In this document: positions 1 to 6,069 of the stretch, piece after piece
Position numbering within the stretch: position 1 is the first letter of the stretch
Layout: every line of letters begins with the position of its first letter
Assembly: GCA_016926315.1 (NCBI GenBank)
Contig: JAFGOU010000073.1
Location: 1-6,404 of the forward strand
Origin: Chitinispirillaceae bacterium
GTDB lineage: Bacteria; Fibrobacterota; Chitinivibrionia; Chitinivibrionales; Chitinispirillaceae
Reading direction: 5' to 3'
DNA length: 6,404 nt
Made by a program: the position numbers and the translations under genes
Notes under the pieces: model-generated
Told to the model about the DNA's origin: nothing
The model's input: only the letters and a program-made list of their open reading frames with translations
Database searches by the model: none

Positions 1-1766
1 TCGATCCCGTCGTAGTCGCTCTCGTTTTTAAAGGTGAGCGGGAGGATGCCGAAGTTCACCAGGTTGTCGGTATGGATGCGCTGGAACGATTTTGCCAGCA
101 CGATCTTGACGCCGAGAAACATGGGACAGATGGCCGCGTGCTCGCGCGACGATCCTTCGCCGTAACTCGCGCCGCCCACGATCACCACATGCCTGCCGCT
201 GTCCCGTATCTGGCCTGCCCGGGAGGAAAACGAGGCGTCAACGGTCTCGAATACATACTCGGCGTATTTCGGCACGTTTGACCGGTATTTCATTCGCGCG
301 CCGGCCGGAATGATGTGGTCGGTGGTGATCTTGTCGCCGACCTTGATGCCTGCCACGCCATGTATGTCGGCGGGGAAGGGCGTATTTGAAGGCGGCGCGC
401 CGATATTCGGACCGCGCAGTATTTCCGTCTTTGCCCGCTTGTTGGCCGGTTTCGGGAAGATGAACATGCGATCGTCGACAAGGAACTTCTGGGGCATCTT
501 CACGGAGGGGTACGGGATGCCGAGTTTGCGCGGGTCGGTTATCTTCCCCTTGATCACCGCGGCGGCGGCGATTTCGCAGGAGACAAGATACACCTGCGCG
601 TTCTTGGTGCCGCTGCGGCCTTCGAAGTTCCGGTTGGAGGTGCGCAGGGAGATTGCGCCGGAGCCGGGCGACTGGCTGTTGCCGATGCAGAACCCGCACG
701 CGGACTCGTTGATGCGTGCGCCCGCGGCCACGAGTTCCTTCAAGTAGCCGTCTTTTTCAATGTTCTGGAGCACCTGTTTTGATCCGGGCGCGACCACGAA
801 GCTGACACTCGGCGCCGCGGTTTTTCCTTTCAGGATTTTTGCCACGGTGACGAGGTCCTTGTACGACGAGTTGGTGCATGAGCCCAGGCACACCTGGTCG
901 ATCGGGCTGCCTGCAATGGAGGCGACCGTTGCAATATTGCCGGGCGAGTGGGGCGTTGCGGCGAGCGGGACGAGCTTGGACAGGTCAATGGTCTCCACCC
1001 GGTCGTACGGGGCGTCCGGATCAGCCTGCAGTTCGGTCCACTCTTTAAGCCTGCCCTGCGCCTTGAGAAACAGTCTCGTGATCCCGTCGCTCGGGAACAC
1101 CGACGTGGTGACCCCGCACTCCGCTCCCATGTTGGTGATGGTGGCGCGTTCAGGGACCGAAAGCGTTTTCACGCCCGGACCGCCGTATTCGAACACCGTG
1201 TTCACATTGCCCTTGGTGCCGAAAATGCGCAGCACCTCGAGGATCACGTCCTTTGCCGAGACCCAGGGTTGTAACCTGCCGACAAGGTTGATTGTAACGA
1301 CCCTGGGGCAGACCAGATGGAACGGCGCGCCGCCCATTGCCATGGCCACGTCCAGCCCGCCCGCGCCGATGGCGATCATGGCAATGCCGCCGCCGGTGGG
1401 TGTGTGGGAATCCGATCCGAGCAGCGTTTTTCCCGGCTTGCCGAACCGTTCGAGGTGCACCTGATGGCAGATGCCGTTGCCGGCGCGCGACAGGATGATG
1501 CCGTATTTCGCGGCGATTGAGTGGAGATACTTGTGGTCGTCGGCGTTTTCAAAACCGATCTGGATCGTGTTGTGGTCGATGTACGAGACCGAGAGGTCGG
1601 TCGCGACCTTGGAAAGTCCCATGGCCTCGAACTGCAGGTAGGCCATGGTGCCGGTCGCGTCCTGGGTCAGGGTCTGGTCGATCCGTATCGCGATCTCGGA
1701 ACCGGTGTTCCATGCGCCCTCGACAATGTGCGGCTCTATGATTTTCTGTGCGAGTGATCTTCCCAT
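1..1766 (-). CDS. acn: Aconitate hydratase (aconitase), 3' end cut by window edge
   Basis: Interconverts citrate and isocitrate through cis-aconitate in the cytoplasm, using a [4Fe-4S] cluster. The frame is open from ATG 1766 to the window edge (588 codons). Seen in order: Asp64-His65, the substrate-site motif GSDSHTPTGG (117-126), the first cluster cysteine in GSCTNSS (Cys297), the other two in CGFC (Cys357, Cys360), then the swivelling LeuD-like C-terminal domain with GDKITTDH (ending His484) and YGEGSSREHAA (Arg541 in SSREH). All three cluster ligands are present. The length fits the short aconitases of about 640-660 residues (the 'Aquifex type'), so roughly the last 50-70 residues lie outside the window. 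The start is fixed by AAGGAG at 1774-1779, 7 nt before the ATG. It follows aclA after 68 nt with no terminator visible, so it is probably co-transcribed with the citrate lyase genes, whose substrate it supplies or consumes. Homoaconitase or isopropylmalate isomerase is less likely because both domains are in one chain and the context is citrate metabolism. Confidence 0.95.
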   Translation of the reverse strand, partial: MGRSLAQKIIEPHIVEGAWNTGSEIAIRIDQTLTQDATGTMAYLQFEAMGLSKVATDLSVSYIDHNTIQIGFENADDHKYLHSIAAKYGIILSRAGNGICHQVHLERFGKPGKTLLGSDSHTPTGGGIAMIAIGAGGLDVAMAMGGAPFHLVCPRVVTINLVGRLQPWVSAKDVILEVLRIFGTKGNVNTVFEYGGPGVKTLSVPERATITNMGAECGVTTSVFPSDGITRLFLKAQGRLKEWTELQADPDAPYDRVETIDLSKLVPLAATPHSPGNIATVASIAGSPIDQVCLGSCTNSSYKDLVTVAKILKGKTAAPSVSFVVAPGSKQVLQNIEKDGYLKELVAAGARINESACGFCIGNSQSPGSGAISLRTSNRNFEGRSGTKNAQVYLVSCEIAAAAVIKGKITDPRKLGIPYPSVKMPQKFLVDDRMFIFPKPANKRAKTEILRGPNIGAPPSNTPFPADIHGVAGIKVGDKITTDHIIPAGARMKYRSNVPKYAEYVFETVDASFSSRAGQIRDSGRHVVIVGGASYGEGSSREHAAICPMFLGVKIVLAKSFQRIHTDNLVNFGILPLTFKNESDYDGI

Positions 1767-1834
1767 ACAATGTCTCCTTTTCGATTTCTCGATGTGACCA
1801 TGTCATGAGCTGAGCGTACGGTGCGTATCTGGTG

Positions 1835-3910
1835 TTAATCTCTTATCCTGCCCAGGTACCGGCATTCGCTCACCGGGATGCGCATGTCCATGCCCGTGCC
1901 GGTTTCGCGGTGGTCAAGATATTCGCCGGCGCCGCCGGCCACCCGTCCCAGGGCGAACGCGAGAAACGGAAGGTCAACGGCCCGCTCGACGGTTATCTTC
2001 TTGTCCACGAGCAGCGGCCAGGCTATGCCCATGAGTATGCAGGTCAGGGCCGCGTCCACGTTCACGGCATGGACCTTGTTGGTCGCCCCCGAGGAGGCCA
2101 TGCCTTTTGTCAGCCGGTGGTAAAAGTCATGGAACACGTTGTAGATCTTGTTTTTTTCCATGTACGCTGCAATGATCCGTTCGCGCGGGTCGTAATTGAC
2201 CGGGTCCTTGTTGAACACCGGATGACCGAGGCACGGTATCTTGTCGTAGTCAAGGCCGGCCTCTTTTGCCACGGCTTTTTTCGCCTTGAACTTTTTGACG
2301 AATTCAGCGACCAGCTTGTCAAGGTCCGGGGCGTTCGGCTTGCTGTAGGGATCAAGGAGGCCGCTCTTGCCGAACACCTCGATGAGCATTTTCGCCGCTT
2401 CCTGGCCGTTGCCGCCGTGCACCGTGCCGATGGCCGCGAGCGTGGCGATCATTGCCGTGTTCGGCGTATTGCCTGCTGATGCCGAAAGTTTGGGCGCCTG
2501 GCTGGAGATCGTTCCGGGCCCGTTGGTCAACGACGCGATAAGCCCCATTTCAAAGAGCTTTGACTCAAACGCGTGCCGGGGCGGATACCCGAGCCAGTAG
2601 AGCAGCACCGCTTCGGCGAACGTATTATTCGACATCTGGTTCATGACCGAGTAGCCGTAGATGCGCGGGGTGACGCCGTCGTTTGAGGAGGCGTGAGAGG
2701 CGTTGCGCATGGACTGGCGCGTGGGCAGACGGCCGAACCCGGACTTGACATACTGTTCCACAAGCGAGCCGTACGGTTCAGGGATCGTTCCCGGATGCAG
2801 GATCAGGTCGCGCGGCAGGCTTTTCTCGATCGCGCCGAGTCTGACGAACCACGGCTTGAGCGCAAGGGGTTTGGTCGGATGGAAATCCACCTTCATCTCG
2901 AGAGCTTCCATGACTGCCAGGGACGCGGGCATGAGGTCGTGCAGCGCGTTTACCCTGATGCCTCTTTTTTTGCGCTGAATGAGCGGGATGAACCGCTTGG
3001 CCTGGTCAGGATCGAACACCGGAATGCCGAAATAGTCGTCGAACATCTTCATTTTCGCGGTCGCGTTTGTGTTCGCGCCCTCGACCACGGCGCCCGCGTG
3101 GCCAAGCGACACGGAACGGCCCTCGGCGAACTGGCCCGACACATACACCAGCACGGGTTTGGGGTTCTTCTGCGCGGAGAGATAGGCGATCGCCTCTTCC
3201 TCGTACAAGCCGCCCGGTTCGACGTACAGGATGATCATTTCGGTGCGGGTGTCCTTCATGGCAAGGGGGAGCAGGTCGCGCAGCGGCGTGAGAATGAGCG
3301 CATCCTTGCCGGTCGAGATGCCGTAGGAGATGCCCAGTCCTGCGGATTTCAGGTACGAAGCAATGGTGTTCACCATGTTGCCCGAATTGGACATGATGCA
3401 CACGCTTCCCTTCTGGAAGGTCTCGTCCGGCGCATCGCCGCCGACCGCTCCGATGCGGACGCGGTCGCCCGCGTTGATCACGCCGAGCGTGTTGCAGCCG
3501 ATGATGTCGACATTCGCTGATTCGGCGAGGGATTTGAGCTTGGCCGTGACCTCGACCGCCACATGCTCGGTGATCACGAAAATGGTCTCGACATATTTCT
3601 TTCCATGTTCCAGCACTTCCTTGACATCGCCGTACACCGCGTCCGGCGGAGAATAGACAATGACCTTGTTCGGTTTTTTTGTTTCCGGGAACGCCTCCAG
3701 AAGCTCGTCGAACTGGCCGAACACCGGGATCGGTCCGACCGTCGGAACATCGATCGTCTGTCCCTCCTTGCCGAGCGCCCAGCCGGCCACGATATTTTTA
3801 CAGTAACGCTGCGAAATGATGGACACCTTTGATGCTTCGCGGCCCGTGATGTTGGACACGGCGATGCGGTCGCCTTTCGTTAAGATATCGCTCAGTGATT
3901 TCGCTCTCAT
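1835..3910 (-). CDS. aclA: ATP-citrate lyase large subunit (CoA-ligase plus citryl-CoA lyase modules), divergent
   Basis: Large subunit of heteromeric ATP-citrate lyase (named as in Chlorobium; it matches the C-terminal half of human ACLY). With AclB it forms citryl-CoA, then cleaves it to acetyl-CoA and oxaloacetate. Residues about 10-310 resemble succinyl-CoA synthetase alpha: a CoA-binding fold (ITGRE 21-25, GKEGQT 47-52), SNSG (174-177) and the phosphohistidine loop LGHAGA with His271 (human His760). Residues about 390-691 are the citrate-synthase-like lyase module. Its probable catalytic residues are His563 (GHPVF; human His975), Asp619 (VNVDA; Asp1026), Arg656 (ALGR; Arg1065) and Arg677 (Arg1085). 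Oddities: human His900 aligns without gaps to Asn463 (LTNGPG), a citrate-synthase-like HGG occurs at 498-500, and about 25 extra Lys-rich residues lie near 514-555. At 691 residues it is longer than Chlorobium AclA (about 608). The ATG directly follows the aclB TAA with no spacer; AAGGAGG at 3919-3925, inside aclB, is 8 nt upstream. It may belong to the divergent 'type II' ACLs reported from Magnetococcus and Nitrospina; that placement is inference. Confidence 0.93.
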   Translation of the reverse strand: MRAKSLSDILTKGDRIAVSNITGREASKVSIISQRYCKNIVAGWALGKEGQTIDVPTVGPIPVFGQFDELLEAFPETKKPNKVIVYSPPDAVYGDVKEVLEHGKKYVETIFVITEHVAVEVTAKLKSLAESANVDIIGCNTLGVINAGDRVRIGAVGGDAPDETFQKGSVCIMSNSGNMVNTIASYLKSAGLGISYGISTGKDALILTPLRDLLPLAMKDTRTEMIILYVEPGGLYEEEAIAYLSAQKNPKPVLVYVSGQFAEGRSVSLGHAGAVVEGANTNATAKMKMFDDYFGIPVFDPDQAKRFIPLIQRKKRGIRVNALHDLMPASLAVMEALEMKVDFHPTKPLALKPWFVRLGAIEKSLPRDLILHPGTIPEPYGSLVEQYVKSGFGRLPTRQSMRNASHASSNDGVTPRIYGYSVMNQMSNNTFAEAVLLYWLGYPPRHAFESKLFEMGLIASLTNGPGTISSQAPKLSASAGNTPNTAMIATLAAIGTVHGGNGQEAAKMLIEVFGKSGLLDPYSKPNAPDLDKLVAEFVKKFKAKKAVAKEAGLDYDKIPCLGHPVFNKDPVNYDPRERIIAAYMEKNKIYNVFHDFYHRLTKGMASSGATNKVHAVNVDAALTCILMGIAWPLLVDKKITVERAVDLPFLAFALGRVAGGAGEYLDHRETGTGMDMRIPVSECRYLGRIRD

Positions 3911-5149
3911 TTATGCAGCCTCCTTTTCCGCCTTGACGCTGTAATTGGACAGCTTGGCCGCGTATGCCGCGACCAGGGTGATGGGGGTATCGGGCCCGAA
4001 AAACACATAGGGAAGGTTGAGGTTGTCCAGGGTTTTTTTGAGCGCGGCAAACCCCTGCACCAGCCCCGGCCCGCCCCGTCCCACTACGACCGGGATCGTG
4101 AGCGGTCCGTTCTGCGACACCCAGTCTTCAAGGGCGTCAGCGATCGCGGTGAACGTGACGTCGATCTGCGTGTTGTTGGCCTTGCCCCCGAGAATCAGCA
4201 GGAGCGAGGCGTCGGCCAGCTTGTGCCTAAAGCAGATTTCAGCGGTTTTCTTCATCCGCTCGTAGGGTGGATTGCCGCCGAAATCGGATAGAAACATGGG
4301 ATCACCGCCGAGCTGGGAAAGCGTCTCGATGATGATCGTGCTCGCCCCGCCGCCGAACAGAATCGGCAGGATCTTTTTCCCGCCCAGGCTCGATACGTGC
4401 GCCTGGCCCTGATGGCTTGAGGCCGACCAGAGCCGCATCTCCTCGTCGAACGGCTCTTCGTTGCTCGGGTATTCGGGGATGGAGAACCCCATGTCCTTGA
4501 ACTTGAAGTTGCTTTCGTCAAAGGTCGCCTTGAAATCGCAGGCGTATACCTTTTCGTTTTTCGACACCCTCCAGGGGTTGATTTCGCAGCTCAGCATGCC
4601 GGTCGATATGAACATGTCCCACAGGCTCACAAAATGCCGCGCCAAAAGCGAGTTGAGCTTGCCTCGCAGTCCGAGATCGCTCAGCGCCTCGGACGCCTGA
4701 TACGCGTTAAGCCCGCGGAACACGTCAACCGGTATCGTAACTTTCTCTTTTTCAGGGATCGATTCAATGTCGACGCCGCCTCGAAGCGACACGGTGAAGG
4801 ACGGGGAGTGGAATTTCGAGTTGTACATTATGGCGGTAAAGATTTCCATGTCAGCCGGGACCGACTGGACAATGTAGGCGGTGCGCGGCTGAAGGCCGTT
4901 GATCTCGTTTGCCGCGGTCCGCTTCAGATATTGCATTGCCTGGCGGTAGTCCTTGACGTGGTGGACCGCGCCGGCCTTGCCCCTTTTCCCGGCAAGCACG
5001 TCGGGTTTGACAATACCGCCGCCCCATTCGGCAAGTTTGCGTTTGATGTCTGACTGGTTCACCGGCTCTACGAGAAATTCCGGGGCCGGGATCTTGAACC
5101 GGCCGGCCAGGTGCTGCAAAAAAACGAGCTCACCAATTTTCGCGCTCAT
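3911..5149 (-). CDS. aclB: ATP-citrate lyase small subunit (ATP-grasp)
   Basis: Small subunit of ATP-citrate lyase, matching the N-terminal part of human ACLY and related to succinyl-CoA synthetase beta. It binds ATP and citrate and drives citryl-phosphate formation on the AclA histidine. Seen in the 412 residues: the ATP-grasp nucleotide motif KPDVLAGKRGKAG (48-60, human KPDQLIKRRGKLG), GGVDIES (124-130), the metal-site motif CEINPW (188-193) followed by Asp205 and Asp211, then the flavodoxin-like ligase domain with GGGAS (266-270), LILGGKANNT (318-327) and GRGGPG (357-362). Length is close to Chlorobium AclB (about 400). I chose ATG 5149 because AAGGAGG lies 8 nt before it and the homology starts there; an in-frame TTG at 5248 would add 33 residues without family resemblance. 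The stop TAA abuts the aclA ATG, which favours coupled translation and balanced subunits. A citryl-CoA synthetase small subunit is the alternative, but the aclA fusion with a lyase module makes ATP-citrate lyase the better name. Confidence 0.94.
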   Translation of the reverse strand: MSAKIGELVFLQHLAGRFKIPAPEFLVEPVNQSDIKRKLAEWGGGIVKPDVLAGKRGKAGAVHHVKDYRQAMQYLKRTAANEINGLQPRTAYIVQSVPADMEIFTAIMYNSKFHSPSFTVSLRGGVDIESIPEKEKVTIPVDVFRGLNAYQASEALSDLGLRGKLNSLLARHFVSLWDMFISTGMLSCEINPWRVSKNEKVYACDFKATFDESNFKFKDMGFSIPEYPSNEEPFDEEMRLWSASSHQGQAHVSSLGGKKILPILFGGGASTIIIETLSQLGGDPMFLSDFGGNPPYERMKKTAEICFRHKLADASLLLILGGKANNTQIDVTFTAIADALEDWVSQNGPLTIPVVVGRGGPGLVQGFAALKKTLDNLNLPYVFFGPDTPITLVAAYAAKLSNYSVKAEKEAA

Positions 5150-5157
5150 ACGCTGGG

Positions 5158-5164
5158 CCTCCTT
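5158..5164 (-). promoter_or_regulatory. Ribosome binding site of aclB
   Basis: AAGGAGG on the minus strand, 8 nt before ATG 5149. This near-perfect site decides the aclB start over the upstream in-frame TTG at 5248. The same heptamer at the same 8-nt distance precedes aclA (3919-3925), so the two subunits are probably initiated at similar rates. Confidence 0.85.
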
Positions 5165-5244
5165 TGGAATAATCATTTTGACAGGCAGTATCGGGTGATG
5201 GCAAGAAACCGTATATGGGAAAAAACGTGATATCGGACGATCGC

Positions 5245-5488
5245 TCAATAACGGGGCGCTGAACGCAGGATGCAGGTATGTCTGGGAAGATGCTGCTTCG
5301 CATGGTTTTATTCCTCATTCCTGTTGCACGATCGGACTCTGCGTGTGCAACAAGCACCCCTCAGGCAGGACCTTCTGCCTGGGAGCTTAGTCTGACCTTT
5401 TCACGCGACATATGTGAAAAGCCTGCCAGACCTTTGAGGTCACCGGGAACCGGCGTGCGCCTGCTCCCGGTGCTCGAGTCAATAACGG
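5245..5488. repeat. 10-bp direct repeat TCAATAACGG flanking the hairpin region
   Basis: TCAATAACGG occurs at 5245-5254 and again at 5479-5488, in the same orientation. On the minus strand it reads CCGTTATTGA, and the upper copy covers the predicted transcription start. The two copies bracket the structured leader. It could be a pair of regulator sites or the trace of an insertion; a chance match of this length within 500 bp is not rare, so confidence is low. Confidence 0.3.
5322..5480 (-). promoter_or_regulatory. Candidate structured leader RNA upstream of aclB (unknown class)
   Basis: This non-coding stretch begins about 8 nt after the predicted transcription start. It holds four strong inverted repeats: 5441-5448/5465-5472 (CACCGGGA, 8 bp); 5397-5404/5414-5421 (CTTTTCAC, 8 bp, 9-nt loop), extended by 5390-5394/5427-5431 (GTCTG, 5 bp); 5362-5368/5375-5381 (CAGGCAG, 7 bp, 6-nt loop); and 5322-5329/5345-5352 (TGTTGCAC, 8 bp). 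A second set of long-range pairings uses the same bases: 5335-5339/5476-5480 (GACTC/GAGTC), 5354-5358/5469-5473 (GCACC/GGTGC) and 5381-5386/5463-5468 (GGGAGC/GCTCCC). These would close the domain into a branched cylinder. No stem is followed by a U-tract, so none looks like an intrinsic terminator. The position suggests a cis-regulatory RNA for the citrate lyase operon, but a separate small RNA, or regulation at the DNA level, is possible. I recognise no known riboswitch core. Confidence 0.45.
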
Positions 5489-5493
5489 TATAA

Positions 5494-5522
5494 AATATAA
5501 CAATTTGGAACTGGATTGTCAA
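5494..5522 (-). promoter_or_regulatory. Sigma70-like promoter of the aclB-aclA-acn operon
   Basis: On the minus strand there is a perfect -35 hexamer TTGACA (5522-5517), a 17-nt spacer (5516-5500) and a -10 hexamer TATATT (5499-5494; 5 of 6 consensus bases). The surroundings are AT-rich for this genome. The predicted transcription start is about 5487-5488, giving a leader of about 340 nt before aclB. No other comparably good minus-strand promoter was found between here and the aclB start. This is prediction from consensus only. Confidence 0.7.
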
Positions 5523-5658
5523 GCGGGTCCGGGAGCGGGTGCCGGTAACGGTTTGGCCGTTTCGTCAGCCGGGAATAGTTTTCTCCGGCAGGAACCATGT
5601 TTTATCTTCACACTATCCCGATATGTTTCGGACAGTTATACATTGCTTTATGGCCGGA

Positions 5659-5665
5659 AAGGAGG
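5659..5665 (+). promoter_or_regulatory. Ribosome binding site of the lipoprotein gene
   Basis: AAGGAGG lies 5 nt before ATG 5671. It sets the start at 5671, which gives a typical lipoprotein signal peptide. The frame stays open upstream to a GTG at 5539, but that start has no such site and would bury the signal peptide. Confidence 0.85.
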
Positions 5666-5670
5666 AGCGA

Positions 5671-6069
5671 ATGAAACAGGTGCTCGTGCTGTTCTGCCTG
5701 ACCGGAATCGCAACGTTGTTTGCCGGATGCGGTTTTCCGTATCGCACGCTTTCGTCGCATTCATTCGGTCAGACCGGCGCCTTGAATGAACAATGCGCCG
5801 GAAAGAAGCTCGCAAGCGAGGAACGCGCAACCGCCGATTCCCTGTTTGCGCTGGGCAGGTCCGCGTTTGAACAGGGAAAGCACAGGGACGCGCTCGATCA
5901 TATCGACCGTGCGCGCATCTATTACCGTCTCGCCCTGCTGAAGGACGAACTGAGGATGACCCGGGAGAAGTATGCGCTCGTACAGGCGGATCTCATGAAG
6001 GCCGAGGATCGTCTGGCAACCTATAAAAAGGTGCTTGAAAAGCTCACGACCGGAGGGGGTGGCGAATGA
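5671..6069 (+). CDS. Small lipoprotein with a TPR-like repeat and C-terminal coiled coil
   Basis: A 132-residue predicted lipoprotein. Residues 1-19 form a signal peptide (MKQ, then hydrophobic VLVLFCLTGIATLFAG) with the lipobox LFAGC. Cys20 would be lipidated, and the +2 residue is Gly, so the outer membrane is the likely site. Residues about 57-90 look like one TPR (LGRSAFEQGKHRDALDH, then IDRARIYY). Residues about 88-126 are charged and heptad-like (KDELRMTREKYALVQADLMK and onward), probably a coiled coil. The C-terminus is short and Gly-rich (GGGGE). The layout recalls DUF4398-type lipoproteins, which often sit beside OmpA-family genes; this is resemblance only. The stop overlaps the next gene by 4 nt (ATGA), so the two are translationally coupled and probably act together in the envelope. 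It is transcribed away from the citrate lyase operon and shows no functional link to it. Confidence 0.85.
   Translation: MKQVLVLFCLTGIATLFAGCGFPYRTLSSHSFGQTGALNEQCAGKKLASEERATADSLFALGRSAFEQGKHRDALDHIDRARIYYRLALLKDELRMTREKYALVQADLMKAEDRLATYKKVLEKLTTGGGGE

Larger units (their letters stand above)
5150..5670. other. Divergent intergenic region between aclB and the lipoprotein gene
   Basis: These 521 bases hold no convincing gene. From left to right: the aclB ribosome binding site, about 150 nt of unstructured leader, the hairpin cluster (5322-5480), the minus-strand promoter (5494-5522), and about 135 nt leading to the plus-strand lipoprotein. In the last part I see AT-rich TTATAC at 5636-5641 but no -35 hexamer at the right distance, so the plus-strand promoter is not identified. 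No intrinsic terminator, tRNA or insertion-sequence end was seen. Confidence 0.6.

Noticed and set aside
1781..1792. TCGA-GAAA-TCGA mini hairpin upstream of the aconitase ribosome binding site
   Set aside because: Only 4 bp of stem and no U-tract; too weak to call a terminator or regulator, though it lies just before the ribosome binding site.
2693..3520. 275-codon open frame on the plus strand opposite aclA
   Set aside because: It is antisense to a gene with clear family motifs, has no ribosome binding site, and its product is Arg/His-rich as is typical of a reverse-frame shadow in GC-rich DNA. The plus-strand frames at 760-1464, 1832-2479 and 4634-5053 were rejected for the same reason.
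3911..5248. Longer aclB starting at an in-frame TTG at 5248
   Set aside because: The 33 extra residues do not resemble the family, and no ribosome binding site fits, while ATG 5149 has AAGGAGG at 8 nt.
5323..5351. GTTGCAC/GTGCAAC as an integron attC-type site
   Set aside because: The bases do not fit the GTTRRRY/RYYYAAC core, and there is no integrase or cassette array nearby.
5345..5385. Glycine-riboswitch-like string CTCAGGCAGGAC on the plus strand
   Set aside because: It recalls the 3' part of a glycine aptamer, but the matching 5' strand and the GAAGG-type core are missing, and the downstream gene has no glycine link.
5322..5472. Intrinsic terminator(s) between the divergent operons
   Set aside because: The hairpins are strong, but none is followed by a run of T on either strand, and the flanking genes diverge so no terminator is needed.
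5607..5642. Plus-strand promoter from TTCACA (5607-5612) and TATACA (5637-5642)
   Set aside because: The spacer would be 24 nt, far from the usual 16-18.
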